Below the pieces are notes generated by a model, which was given only the letters and a program-made list of their open reading frames with translations, was not told the DNA's origin and ran no database searches. The position numbers were made by a program, and so were the translations under genes. This document shows, one piece after another, positions 28,369 to 36,614 of a stretch of 64,000 nucleotides of DNA; within the stretch, counting starts at the first letter, position 1, and each line of letters begins with the position of its first letter. Source of the stretch: Candidatus Defluviibacillus avedoerensis (lineage in GTDB: Bacteria; Pseudomonadota; Gammaproteobacteria; Burkholderiales; Burkholderiaceae_C); contig JADJBS010000001.1 in NCBI GenBank assembly GCA_016703665.1, forward strand, positions 1-64,000, read 5' to 3'.

Positions 28369-29460
28369 TCAAGGTCGCAGCGACAGCCCGCTGTCGGCAT
28401 CAAACACATGCAAGGCTTGCGCGTCCACGCTCAGGCCCATGGGTTGGTGCAGCATGGCTTTGGCGTCGCCGGGCACGGTAGCGGTCACGCGCTGGCCGTC
28501 GGGCACTTGCAGGTGGCCAACCACCTGGCTTTCGGTGCCCAGGTACTCCACCACGTCTACCTTGATGCGCAAGGCGTTGGCATCGGTCGATGGTTTGAGA
28601 GTCTGTGGGCGTATGCCCACCACCAGGGATTGCTCTGGCCCCACAGACGCAGCTGGCAGCCAGTCCGGCACAGGCAAGACAAAGCCAGCTCCTCGCAGCA
28701 CAGCTTGCCCCGTCTCTTGCGTCAGCCGGGCCTTGAAAAAGTTCATCGTAGGCGTGCCAATGAAGCCGGCCACAAACATGTTGGTCGGGCGGTTGAACAC
28801 CTCAGACGGGGTGCCAACCTGCTGGATGCGGCCCTTGTCGAAGATCACGATGCGGTTGGCCAGCGTCATGGCTTCGACTTGGTCATGGGTGACGTACAGC
28901 GTTGTCTTGCCCAGGCGCTCATGCAGCAGCGCGAGTTCTGCCCTCATGTGGCCGCGCAGTTTGGCGTCGAGGTTAGACAAGGGCTCGTCAAACAAAAACA
29001 CCTGCGGCTCGCGCACAATGGCGCGGCCTATCGCCACTCGTTGGCGTTGCCCGCCAGACAGTTCCTTGGGCTTGCGGGCCAGCAGATGTTCGATGTTCAG
29101 CACCTTCGCCGCCGTGGCGACCTTGGTATCAATTTCAGCCTGCGGACGACCAGACAGGCGCAGCGCAAAAGACATGTTTTGCGCCACGTCCATGTGCGGA
29201 TACAACGCGTAGTTCTGGAACACCATCGCAATGTCTCGCGCCATCGGGTGTGCATGGGTGACGTCTTTGCCACCGATCAGCACTTGGCCTTCAGTGACTT
29301 CTTCCAGCCCCGCCACCATGCGCAGCGTCGTGCTTTTGCCGCAACCTGACTCGCCCAGCAGGACCACAAACTCTCCGGCAGCGACGGACAACTCGAGCTG
29401 CTGCACGACAGTGACGTCTCCGAAGCGTTTCACGAGGTTTTTGAGGTGCAAGTCGGCCAT
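28369..29460 (-). CDS. ABC transporter ATP-binding protein, MalK/UgpC type
   Basis: 363 aa from ATG 29458-29460 (MADLHLKNLVKRFGD). Walker A GESGCGKSTTLRMVAG, signature LSGGQRQRVAIGRAI, Walker B VFLFDEPLSNLD and switch histidine VTHDQVEAM are all present, followed by the C-terminal OB/MOP-like regulatory domain typical of sugar importers (GIRPQTL). It powers the permease pair. A longer in-frame start would add residues without similarity, so the internal ATG is preferred. Confidence 0.95.
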   Translation of the reverse strand: MADLHLKNLVKRFGDVTVVQQLELSVAAGEFVVLLGESGCGKSTTLRMVAGLEEVTEGQVLIGGKDVTHAHPMARDIAMVFQNYALYPHMDVAQNMSFALRLSGRPQAEIDTKVATAAKVLNIEHLLARKPKELSGGQRQRVAIGRAIVREPQVFLFDEPLSNLDAKLRGHMRAELALLHERLGKTTLYVTHDQVEAMTLANRIVIFDKGRIQQVGTPSEVFNRPTNMFVAGFIGTPTMNFFKARLTQETGQAVLRGAGFVLPVPDWLPAASVGPEQSLVVGIRPQTLKPSTDANALRIKVDVVEYLGTESQVVGHLQVPDGQRVTATVPGDAKAMLHQPMGLSVDAQALHVFDADSGLSLRP

Positions 29461-29464
29461 GGTC

Positions 29465-30175
29465 TTATCTCGATGTCGGACGATGAATGCCCCAGCCAAT
29501 CGGCTGTAGCGTGTTGCCGGGGTGTTGCGCGTCTGGGCCCCAGATGGCCTGATAGGTGTCTACACATCGGCCTTGGCGCTGCCAAAGCCAGGCGGCGACA
29601 GTCAGTGCCAGCCACCACAGGCTCAAGACCACGAGCATCCAGCGCGGTGCGTCGGCCACGACCAGGCCCAGAACGATGACGGCGATCGCGCCCAGCACCG
29701 CCAGCCAGCCGAGTGACTTGTGCAGGCGTTCAAACCAGACACGGTAGGGTGTCATGTCGTAATGGTCACCCCGTAGTTGCTCGCTGGTCGGGCCACCTTT
29801 GCTACCGCGCGCCAGACCCGCCACGATTTGCGTCCAACCCAGAACCACCAAGACCCAGCCCATCCACACATGGGCATTGGCTGCGGTGCTCATGCCTTGC
29901 GAGCGGCCCCAGGCCAGCATCACGCCCAGACTCATCACCAGCACCCCCAGCCACTGAAGCGCGCGATGGCCATGCCACCAGACTTTGCTGTCCAGTTCTT
30001 GTGGCCATGACTGACGTGGCGTAATTTTGAAATACCTGGCCAGCAGTGCACCCAAGGGAATCAACACGCCCCAGCCCAGCACCATGCTGCGCGCGTGCCA
30101 ATAGGCCCAGGGCTGAATGCTGTGATCCACCGCACCGCTGAGCGGTGTCATCAGCCAGGACAGCAGGGCGCTCAT
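29465..30175 (-). CDS. Cytochrome b561-domain membrane protein
   Basis: 236 aa from ATG 30173-30175. Several membrane helices and paired histidines (VWWHGHRALQWLG, ANAHVWMGWVLV, WFERLHKSLGWLA) of the b561/ferric-reductase-like type, which bind heme b. It may carry electrons across the membrane or to a quinone. It sits between a lactonase gene (10-base gap) and the ABC ATPase (4-base gap), so it is part of the sugar operon. This is unusual and suggests that periplasmic oxidation of the substrate is linked to the respiratory chain. Function inferred from histidine pattern and position. Confidence 0.7.
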   Translation of the reverse strand: MSALLSWLMTPLSGAVDHSIQPWAYWHARSMVLGWGVLIPLGALLARYFKITPRQSWPQELDSKVWWHGHRALQWLGVLVMSLGVMLAWGRSQGMSTAANAHVWMGWVLVVLGWTQIVAGLARGSKGGPTSEQLRGDHYDMTPYRVWFERLHKSLGWLAVLGAIAVIVLGLVVADAPRWMLVVLSLWWLALTVAAWLWQRQGRCVDTYQAIWGPDAQHPGNTLQPIGWGIHRPTSR

Positions 30176-30185
30176 GTGGGCACCC

Positions 30186-31109
30186 TCATGCGGTGGCCCC
30201 AAGGGTGTTGAGCACGATGCGGTACAGCGAGGTACTGGCGCAGACAAAAAGCTCGTTTCCCGCCTCACCGCCAAAGCACAAGTTACCAACCTTCTCGGGC
30301 ACTGGGATGCGGGCAATGCGTGTGCCATCAGGGTGGTAGACCTGAACGCTGTCTTCGCTGCTGGTGTAGACAAAGCCGTGAACATCCACCCGAAATCCAT
30401 CAGACAAGCCGGGGTTCACCACGGCAAACACACGCGGGTTAGCCAGGTCTTGCCCGCCCACCACGTCAAAGGCCAGGATGTGGTGGTTACCGCCTCCATC
30501 GCAACGCAGCGCAGCGGAAGTGTCGCTGACATACAGCACGGATTCGTCTGGCGAAAACGCCAGGCCGTTGGGCTCTTCCACCAAGTCGGTGACGATGCGC
30601 AATGCGCCCGTGGCAGGGCAAAACCGGAAGACATAGTTGTCGCCCAACTCGCTGGGGGCTTGGTGGCCTTCGCGGTCAGACAAGATGCCATAAGGCGGGT
30701 CGGTGAACCAGATGCTGCCGTCACGTTTGACGACCACATCGTTCGGGGAATTCAGGCGTCGACCCTGGTAGCTGTTCACCACCACCTCGTCAGATTGGGG
30801 TTGACCTTGCGCATCCAGCCGGGTTCGCACGATGGCGCGTTGACCATGGGAGCAATGCAGCAGGGCTCCACCTTGCTCGCGCACATGGCCGTTGGTGAAG
30901 TCCACCTTGTCGCGCCAAATCTGCATGCCTCGCCCGGGGTGCCAGCTCAGCATGCGGTTGTTGGGAATGTCGCTCCACAGCAGTTCACAGCTCTCGCGCA
31001 GCCAGACCGGGCCTTCGCTCCAGGTCGCACCGGTGCACAGCCGTGCCAGGGGGCTTGCCCCCTCGGCCACCGGGGCAAAGCGCGCGTCAAGTACCTGTAG
31101 CTTGTCCAT
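30186..31109 (-). CDS. SMP-30/gluconolactonase-family lactonase
   Basis: 307 aa. Beta-propeller signatures: CTGATWSEGPVWL (metal-binding Glu near residue 33), SPNDVVVKRDGSIWFTDPPYG (metal-binding Asn), EEPNGLAFSPDESVLYVSDT and the second Asn/Asp, FRVDVHGFVYTSS. It hydrolyses sugar lactones to aldonates, with a divalent metal. It is the first gene of the minus-strand operon and is divergent from a LacI-type regulator, with a palindromic operator between them, which suggests that the operon responds to a sugar acid or lactone. Confidence 0.92.
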   Translation of the reverse strand: MDKLQVLDARFAPVAEGASPLARLCTGATWSEGPVWLRESCELLWSDIPNNRMLSWHPGRGMQIWRDKVDFTNGHVREQGGALLHCSHGQRAIVRTRLDAQGQPQSDEVVVNSYQGRRLNSPNDVVVKRDGSIWFTDPPYGILSDREGHQAPSELGDNYVFRFCPATGALRIVTDLVEEPNGLAFSPDESVLYVSDTSAALRCDGGGNHHILAFDVVGGQDLANPRVFAVVNPGLSDGFRVDVHGFVYTSSEDSVQVYHPDGTRIARIPVPEKVGNLCFGGEAGNELFVCASTSLYRIVLNTLGATA

Positions 31110-31133
31110 GAGTACGAGTGTCCCAAAATATCT

Positions 31134-31145
31134 GTTACCGGTAAC
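31134..31145. promoter_or_regulatory. LacI/GntR-type operator in the divergent promoter region
   Basis: A perfect 12-base palindrome GTTACCGGTAAC lies 25 bases before the lactonase start and 71 bases before the regulator start. It matches the half-site pattern of LacI-family gluconate repressors (ATGTTAnnnnTAACAT in E. coli GntR). The adjacent regulator is the natural ligand. Confidence 0.7.
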
Positions 31146-31215
31146 TGGTACTTACCCGCGCACCCCCGCACGCGAATTTCGTCGCAAAATCAGCCCTCTT
31201 GACCCGGAGTTCAGA

Positions 31216-32295
31216 TTGCCCGCTCGCCTCCCCCGCGCTACCAAGCCAACACCATCGTCCGCGCACACGCCAGCAACCGTTGGCCCGGTCACCATGGCCG
31301 ACGTGGCGGCGCGTCTGGGCGTGTCCAAGATGACCGTGTCTCGCGCGTTCAGCGGCACAGGCACAGCGCGAAGCGAGGAGCTGCGCCAGCGCATCCTGCA
31401 CACCTGCCACGAGATGGGCTATGTGATTGACCAGACGGCGCGAACGTTTTCCAGCAAACGATCTGGCTTTGTCGCGGCCTTGATTCCGGCGCTGAACAAC
31501 TCCAACTTTTCAGATACCGCCCACGGCCTGACCGCCGCGCTGGAAGCGCGCGGCCTGCAGGTGCTGCTGGGCTACACCGATTACGACGTGCCCACTGAGG
31601 AGCGCCTGATCCGCGAGATGCTGACGCGCCGACCCGAGGGCATCGTGGTCACCGGAGGGAGCCACACGCCAGCGGCGCGCAAACTGCTCAAAGCCGCAGG
31701 CGTGCCGGTCATAGAAACCTGGGATTTGCTGGCCGACCCGATTGAGCACACCGTGGGCTTCTCTAACGCCGATGCGGTGGGCGCACTGGTACACGAGTTG
31801 TACGCCAAGGGGTATCGGCGCATGGCTTTCCTGGGCGGTGTGCCTGAACGGGACGCCCGTGGTGCAGACCGCCGCAGGGGATTTGAAGAAGCGATGCGCT
31901 CCCTGGGCCTGGACGCGGGACGGAGCATCAGCGTGGGTCATGCGCCGGTATCGATGGCCGACGGTGCACAAGGCGTGGTGCAGTTGTTGCAACGCTGGCC
32001 CGATGTCGACGCTGTCGTGTGTGTCTCAGATCACGCCGCTTTCGGCGCATTGGCCGAGTGCCAGCGAAGGGGCTGGGCAGTGCCGGGCCAGGTGGCCATT
32101 GCGGGCTTTGGCAGCTTTGAAGTAGGCAGTGCTTGCCACCCTCAGATCACAACGGTCGCCATGGACTGCTTTGGCATTGGGCGTACGGCAGGGGAGCTGC
32201 TTATTCGGGCAATTGATGCGGCGCGCGCGGGGCAGCGACTGGCGCCGGAGACGGTGGTGATTCCATACCGGATTGAGTTGCGGGGTAGTACTTGA
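31216..32295 (+). CDS. LacI-family transcriptional regulator (gluconate-repressor-like)
   Basis: The N-terminal helix-turn-helix VTMADVAARLGVSKMTVSRAF and hinge region are followed by a periplasmic-binding-protein-like sensor domain (FVAALIPALNNSNFSDTA, PEGIVVTGGSHT, DAVVCVSDHAAFGA, VAIAGFGSFEVGS). The start is uncertain: TTG 31216 gives 359 aa with an Arg/Pro-rich leader, ATG 31294 gives 333 aa and starts just before the HTH. It is divergent from the lactonase-ABC-hydratase operon and should repress it until a sugar acid binds. Confidence 0.9.
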   Translation: MPARLPRATKPTPSSAHTPATVGPVTMADVAARLGVSKMTVSRAFSGTGTARSEELRQRILHTCHEMGYVIDQTARTFSSKRSGFVAALIPALNNSNFSDTAHGLTAALEARGLQVLLGYTDYDVPTEERLIREMLTRRPEGIVVTGGSHTPAARKLLKAAGVPVIETWDLLADPIEHTVGFSNADAVGALVHELYAKGYRRMAFLGGVPERDARGADRRRGFEEAMRSLGLDAGRSISVGHAPVSMADGAQGVVQLLQRWPDVDAVVCVSDHAAFGALAECQRRGWAVPGQVAIAGFGSFEVGSACHPQITTVAMDCFGIGRTAGELLIRAIDAARAGQRLAPETVVIPYRIELRGST

Positions 32296-32305
32296 GACCC
32301 ACACG

Positions 32306-32336
32306 TTGAAGGGAGCGCAACCCCGGTTGATACAAT
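32306..32336 (+). promoter_or_regulatory. Probable sigma-70 promoter of serC
   Basis: TTGAAG (32306-32311) and TACAAT (32331-32336) with a 19-base spacer, 34 bases before ATG 32371. The ATG at 32335 falls inside the -10 element, which argues for the later start codon. The spacing is longer than ideal. Confidence 0.5.
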
Positions 32337-32370
32337 GAATTTTCACCATTCGCTTAGCCCTGAGACCTAT

Positions 32371-33489
32371 ATGCAACCGGCAGTCAAACCCCAAAACCCC
32401 AACTTCTCTTCTGGCCCTTGCGCCAAGCGCCCTGGCTACAGCGTCAGCGCCCTGCAACTCGATACGCTGGGTCGTTCGCACCGCTCGGCACTGGGCAAAA
32501 AAGCCCTGGGCGCCGCATGCTCTGAAACTGCACGCATCCTGGGCCTGCCCGACGGTTACCGCGTGGCCGTGGTACCCGGCTCTGACACCGGCGCCATCGA
32601 GATGGCCATGTGGTCCATGCTGGGTGCGCGCGGCGTCGATGTGCTGGAGTGGGAGTCTTTCAGCGCGGGCTGGGTCACGGACATCGTCAAGCAATTGAAG
32701 CTGCCCAATGTCAATGTGCTGAAAGCCGATTACGGCGACATCACCGACTTTGCACCCGTCAATTTTGACAATGACGTGGTGTTTGTGTGGAACGGCACCA
32801 CCTCTGGCGTCAAGGTGCCGAACGGCGACTGGATTCCGGGTGATCGCAAGGGCTTGACCCTGTGCGACGCCACCTCTGCCGTGTTTGCCATGGACATGCC
32901 CTGGGACAAGCTCGACGTCGTTACCTACTCTTGGCAAAAGGTGTTGGGTGGCGAAGGCGGCCACGGCATGCTGATCCTGAGCCCTCGCGCCGTGGAGCGC
33001 ATTGAGGCCTACAGCCCACCGTGGCCCATGCCCAAGGTGTTTCGCATGAAGTCTGGCGGCAAGCTGAGCGAAGGCCTGTTCAAGGGCGAGACCATCAACA
33101 CGCCGTCCATGTTGTGCGTGTCTGACTATCTTGACGCGTTGCAATGGGTTGAATCCCTGGGTGGCGTCAAAGGCACCATCGCACGCAGCGAAGCCAACCT
33201 GTTGGTCATCGAAGAATTTGTGGCGGCCAATGACTGGATCTCCTTTTTGGCCAAGGACAAGGCCACGCGCTCGAACACCAGCGTGTGCCTGACCGTCAAG
33301 CTGACGCCTGACCAAGTCAAAACCATGGCCAAGCTGCTGGAAAAAGAAGGCGTGGCTTACGACATTGGTGCCTACAAAGACGCGCCCCCTGGTCTGCGCA
33401 TCTGGTGCGGCGCCACGGTCGAGCAGGCGGATTTGAAGGCCCTGATGCCCTGGCTGACCTGGGCTTATCAACAGGCGCTGGCAACCTGA
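32371..33489 (+). CDS. serC: Phosphoserine aminotransferase
   Basis: 372 aa from ATG 32371. Second step of serine synthesis: 3-phosphohydroxypyruvate plus glutamate gives phosphoserine. The fold-type I PLP lysine is in TYSWQKVLGGEGGHGML (about residue 190), and NFSSGPCAKRPGYS opens the protein. The sequence is of the non-enterobacterial SerC subgroup (alphaproteobacterial/archaeal-like; FVWNGTTSGVKVPNG). It is followed after 51 bases by serA on the same strand, a pathway pair. The upstream ATG at 32335 is less likely because it lies within the -10 sequence. Confidence 0.92.
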   Translation: MQPAVKPQNPNFSSGPCAKRPGYSVSALQLDTLGRSHRSALGKKALGAACSETARILGLPDGYRVAVVPGSDTGAIEMAMWSMLGARGVDVLEWESFSAGWVTDIVKQLKLPNVNVLKADYGDITDFAPVNFDNDVVFVWNGTTSGVKVPNGDWIPGDRKGLTLCDATSAVFAMDMPWDKLDVVTYSWQKVLGGEGGHGMLILSPRAVERIEAYSPPWPMPKVFRMKSGGKLSEGLFKGETINTPSMLCVSDYLDALQWVESLGGVKGTIARSEANLLVIEEFVAANDWISFLAKDKATRSNTSVCLTVKLTPDQVKTMAKLLEKEGVAYDIGAYKDAPPGLRIWCGATVEQADLKALMPWLTWAYQQALAT

Positions 33490-33540
33490 GCGACCTCCCC
33501 TGTACGACAGTTCACAACCATCCACGAGACAACGCGCCAC

Positions 33541-34713
33541 ATGTTCAAAGTACGTACTTACAACCAGATCTCCGTCAAAGGTCTGGAGCGGTTTCCACGT
33601 CAGTCGTATGAGGTGGGCAGTGACATTGCCCACCCCGATGCCTTCTTGCTTCGCAGCCAGAAGCTGCAAGGCGTTGAGGTACCCCAGTCGGTGCTGGCTG
33701 CGGCCCGCGCTGGCGCGGGGGTCAACAACGTGCCGATTGCCGACTACAGCAAACAGGGCATCGTGGTGTTTAACACCCCTGGCGCCAATGCCAACGCCGT
33801 CAAAGAACTGGTGATGGCGGGCATGCTGCTGGCCACCCGCGGCATTCTGCCGGGGCTGGCCTACGTCAACTCACTCACCCACATGAGCGATGCGGCTGAA
33901 ATGGCGGCCTTGCTGGAGAAAGAAAAATCCCGCTTTGCAGGCGGCGAGATCCGGGGCAAGACCCTGGGCATCGTCGGCCTTGGTGCGATTGGCTCCATGG
34001 TGGCCGACATGGCACTGTCCATGGGCATGAAGGTGGTGGGCTTTGACCCGGCGCTGTCCATCGACGCTGCCTGGCGTCTGTCCAATGAAGTGACCCGCAT
34101 GGAGAACCTGCAGTCCCTGCTGGCAAGGTCGGACTACATCTCGCTGCATGTGCCCGCGATGGACGCCACCAAGCACCTGATCAATGACGACAGCCTGGCC
34201 ACCACCAAGGCGGGCGCTGTGCTGCTGAACTTTGCGCGCGAAACCATTGTTGACTCGGCCGCGGTGCTGCGCAGCCTGGACAAGGGGCGCCTGCGCGCCT
34301 ATGTGTGCGATTTTCCCGAGCCCGTGATGTTGGGTCACGCCAAAGTGATCGCCATGCCGCACATTGGTGCAAGCACCGAAGAGTCTGAAGAAAACTGTGC
34401 GGTGATGGCTGCCAACCAGCTGATGGACTACCTGGAAAACGGCAACATCGTCAATTCGGTGAACTTCCCCGCGGTCAGCATGGGTCGCACCGAAGGCACC
34501 ACGCGCATCACCTTCTCCAACGACAACGTCTCAGGCGTGCTCGGTCATGTGCTGGGCGTACTGGCCGACAAGCAGGTGAACGTGGTAGACATGGTGAACA
34601 AGAGCCGGGGAGATTTGGCCTTCAACATCATCGATGTGCAAGGCGCGCCCGAAGCCCATGTCATCACCGCCATTGAGGCGGTGGAACATGTCATACGCGT
34701 AAGGGTGATCTAG
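33541..34713 (+). CDS. serA: D-3-phosphoglycerate dehydrogenase
   Basis: 390 aa. First step of serine synthesis. The Rossmann motif GIVGLGAIGSMVADMA is at about residue 143, the substrate/catalytic region includes RAGAGVNNVPI, NFARETIVD, DFPEPV and the catalytic histidine PHIGASTEES. A C-terminal ACT domain (SGVLGHVLGVLADKQVNVVDMVNKS) can bind serine for feedback control. The length matches the short two-domain-plus-ACT class. It lies directly after serC. A GC-rich hairpin cluster follows. Confidence 0.94.
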   Translation: MFKVRTYNQISVKGLERFPRQSYEVGSDIAHPDAFLLRSQKLQGVEVPQSVLAAARAGAGVNNVPIADYSKQGIVVFNTPGANANAVKELVMAGMLLATRGILPGLAYVNSLTHMSDAAEMAALLEKEKSRFAGGEIRGKTLGIVGLGAIGSMVADMALSMGMKVVGFDPALSIDAAWRLSNEVTRMENLQSLLARSDYISLHVPAMDATKHLINDDSLATTKAGAVLLNFARETIVDSAAVLRSLDKGRLRAYVCDFPEPVMLGHAKVIAMPHIGASTEESEENCAVMAANQLMDYLENGNIVNSVNFPAVSMGRTEGTTRITFSNDNVSGVLGHVLGVLADKQVNVVDMVNKSRGDLAFNIIDVQGAPEAHVITAIEAVEHVIRVRVI

Positions 34714-34756
34714 AAGACAGCGCCCCCGCGCTTGTCGCTTCGCGTACTGCGCTGCC

Positions 34757-34783
34757 CCCCAAGGGGGCCTTCGCGCCTTGGGG
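34757..34783. terminator. GC-rich hairpin repeat between convergent serA and yebC-like gene
   Basis: CCCCAAGG (34757-34764) pairs with CCTTGGGG (34776-34783), and GCCCCC-CAAG-GGGGGC forms an alternative nested stem. The position between convergent genes fits a bidirectional terminator. Such CCCCCAAGGGGGC-type hairpins recur in Comamonadaceae genomes. Confidence 0.5.
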
Positions 34784-34826
34784 CGGCCCTGCGTCGCTCA
34801 ATCGACCCCAAGCTTGCCGCGTAAGC

Positions 34827-35540
34827 TTAACCTGCCAAGCCTACGTACATGTTCTGAACATCGTCGTTGGCTTCGATGGCGGCCAGGAAGGCTTCTACCT
34901 CGGCCATGTCGGCAGCGCTCAGACTTGCCGGGTCAATCGGGTTTTTGGGCTTGTAGCCTAGCTTGGCCGACAGCACGGTAAAACCGTGATTGGGCAGGGC
35001 ACGGCTCACCAGGTCCAGGTCGGCGTGGTCGGTGATGAACAGGGTTGTGCCCTCTTCTTCGCCTGCTTCAAAGTCCTGGGCGCCAGCCTCGATGGCTGCG
35101 AGTTCAGGGTCGGCATCCTTGTTGGCGGGCTCGGCTTCGATCATGCCCACATGGTCAAAGTCCCAGGCCACTGAGCCGGAGGTGCCCAGCTGGCCCTTGC
35201 GGAACAGCACACGCATCTCGGGCGCGGTGCGGTTGACGTTGTCGGTCAGGCATTCCACCATCACTGCCACGCGGTGCGGGGCAAAGCCTTCGTACATCAC
35301 CAACTCATAGTGCACGGCTTCACCCGTCAGCCCTGCTCCTTTCTTGATCGCGCGGTCCAGCGTGTCTTTGGGCATGGATGCTTTGCGCGCCTGCTCCACG
35401 GCCAGTCGCAGGCGGGCGTTTCCTGCTGGGTCAGCGCCGCTGCGCGCGGCGACCATGATTTCCTTGACCAGTTTGGTAAACAGCTTGCCCCTGGCGTTAG
35501 CCACCAGTTCCTTGCCTTTTGCTTTCCACTGCGCACCCAT
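34827..35540 (-). CDS. YebC/PmpR-family protein (TACO1-like)
   Basis: 237 aa from ATG 35538-35540 (MGAQWKAKGKELVANARGK). Typical segments: LFTKLVKEIMVAARSGADP, RLRLAVEQARKASMPKDTLD and the closing NDDVQNMYVGLAG. Members are described as transcriptional regulators or as ribosome-associated factors that help with proline stretches (YebC/TACO1). The open frame extends upstream of the chosen start without family similarity. It is convergent with serA. It is 88 bases downstream of the SOS-controlled membrane protein gene but with no sign of shared function. Confidence 0.93.
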   Translation of the reverse strand: MGAQWKAKGKELVANARGKLFTKLVKEIMVAARSGADPAGNARLRLAVEQARKASMPKDTLDRAIKKGAGLTGEAVHYELVMYEGFAPHRVAVMVECLTDNVNRTAPEMRVLFRKGQLGTSGSVAWDFDHVGMIEAEPANKDADPELAAIEAGAQDFEAGEEEGTTLFITDHADLDLVSRALPNHGFTVLSAKLGYKPKNPIDPASLSAADMAEVEAFLAAIEANDDVQNMYVGLAG

Positions 35541-35628
35541 GTTGTCGATTCCTTGAGATGAAGGCGCCAATGTTGCGCCTGGGGTGGAGGTTATACACCC
35601 TGGGGAAGGAAATGGCCCGTCGGCAAGT

Positions 35629-36228
35629 TCAGCGCCGCAAGAGGCCGAGCACCAACACCCAGCCAAGCCCTCCCATGCAGGCAAACTTGCCGGCGCTTGC
35701 TACAGCAACCACCAGCACGGGACCCATGTTCGCTGGCGACACCAACGCGGTGACCGAGACAGCATTTTCCAGCAGGTCCAACAACGGAAACGCCCACATG
35801 AACAGGTACACCTTGGAGGTTAGCCAGTCCCGTGCAACACCGTCCACCATCGTAGAAATGGCTCGCCGCCTCAACGCCCAGGTGACAGGGTAGGCTAGCA
35901 GCACGCTGTAGGAGGCGATCAGCGCGTAATCGATATTCAAGGCCAGGCTTGTGCGAGCGCTGTCGCAGCCGAAACCTGACGCCATCAAAAACGGCCCCAG
36001 CAACTGCGCCACAACCAGCGAGAAGGATTGATCGCCACGATGGCAGGCATCGGCACTGACGAGTGCCGTGCCCACAAAAAGCACCGTGCAAAGTAGCCAT
36101 AACAACAGGCCGAACCAGAACACGGCCGGTGACTGTTTTCGCCAACTGTCCAAGACCTCACCAGACGCCACGGGCAAGGCCCCGGTCCAGACCGAAAACA
36201 GGCATCGAAAGCTCATGCCTGAACTCAT
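35629..36228 (-). CDS. Unknown multi-pass membrane protein, second gene of an SOS-type operon
   Basis: 199 aa. I do not recognise the family. Four hydrophobic segments are clear: around residues 35-58 (FWFGLLLWLLCTVLFVGTAL), 97-117 (LNIDYALIASYSVLLAYPV), 138-160 and 168-195. The loop between the first two holds paired cysteines (DACHRG, GFGCDS). The start ATG (36226-36228) overlaps the stop of the upstream 55-codon gene in an ATGA arrangement, so the two are translated together. Transcription should come from the LexA-type promoter at 36432-36460. Possible roles in a DNA-damage response include division arrest, membrane depolarisation or lysis; none is shown by the sequence. Confidence 0.65.
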   Translation of the reverse strand: MSSGMSFRCLFSVWTGALPVASGEVLDSWRKQSPAVFWFGLLLWLLCTVLFVGTALVSADACHRGDQSFSLVVAQLLGPFLMASGFGCDSARTSLALNIDYALIASYSVLLAYPVTWALRRRAISTMVDGVARDWLTSKVYLFMWAFPLLDLLENAVSVTALVSPANMGPVLVVAVASAGKFACMGGLGWVLVLGLLRR

Positions 36229-36392
36229 TTGCACGCCTTGGACAACGCTTGTGAGGGAGCAGCGCTGCGGTGCCGCCACACCTGGCGTAGGGGCACCCAG
36301 TACATGCGGGGAATCATGCGAATGGCAACGCGCAACCCGCGCGTCAGCGCCTGCAGCCTGCTGCGAAGGAAATCAGTGCTACTGGAGATCAT
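36225..36392 (-). CDS. 55-aa cationic small protein, first gene behind an SOS box
   Basis: The frame runs from ATG 36392 to TGA 36225 with a GAGG ribosome site six bases before the start. The protein is arginine-rich (nine Arg, two Lys, one Asp) with a pattern that suggests an amphipathic helix (residues 8-30) and a WVPLRQVWRH centre. It is too short to be noticed by most gene callers. It overlaps the following membrane protein gene by four bases. The promoter upstream has a LexA operator inside it. No family recognised; it could be a small membrane-active or regulatory peptide, or a leader that couples translation of the second gene. Confidence 0.6.
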   Translation of the reverse strand: MISSSTDFLRSRLQALTRGLRVAIRMIPRMYWVPLRQVWRHRSAAPSQALSKACK

Positions 36393-36431
36393 CGGAACCT
36401 CAGGGAGAAGACAGAATGCTCATGTGCACAG

Positions 36432-36460
36432 ACTGTATATGCATACAGTTTTTATGTCAA
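36432..36460 (-). promoter_or_regulatory. LexA-controlled promoter (SOS box inside a near-consensus sigma-70 promoter)
   Basis: On the minus strand TTGACA (36460-36455), a 17-base spacer and TACAGT (36437-36432) form a strong promoter. The perfect palindrome CTGTATATGCATACAG (36433-36448) matches the LexA consensus CTGT-N8-ACAG and covers the spacer and the -10 element. The predicted start of transcription is about 30 bases before ATG 36392. The match is unusually good and correctly placed for LexA repression. Confidence 0.85.
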
Positions 36461-36556
36461 ACCAGGCTTGCGATGAGAGTGAGGCATGACCTGGGGTAAC
36501 CCTATGGATTTTCAGTCACGGTGGGGACATGGTTCACGAAATGTCAGCCCGTAATA

Positions 36557-36568
36557 TTGTCCGGACAA
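36557..36568. promoter_or_regulatory. Palindromic operator upstream of the liv-type operon
   Basis: Perfect 12-base palindrome TTGTCCGGACAA, 46 bases before the start of the binding-protein gene and directly after a -10-like TAATAT (36552-36557). The GT-N4-AC core resembles sites of GntR/FadR-type regulators. The regulator is not identified. Confidence 0.5.
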
Positions 36569-36614
36569 AGAGAATCCACCGCCCAACTGGGCATAACCCC
36601 TTGGAGACAAACCC

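Noticed and set aside
32026..33669. Very long minus-strand open frame (547 codons) opposite lacI and serC
   Set aside because: It is antisense to two clear genes and reflects high GC codon use, with no family motif.
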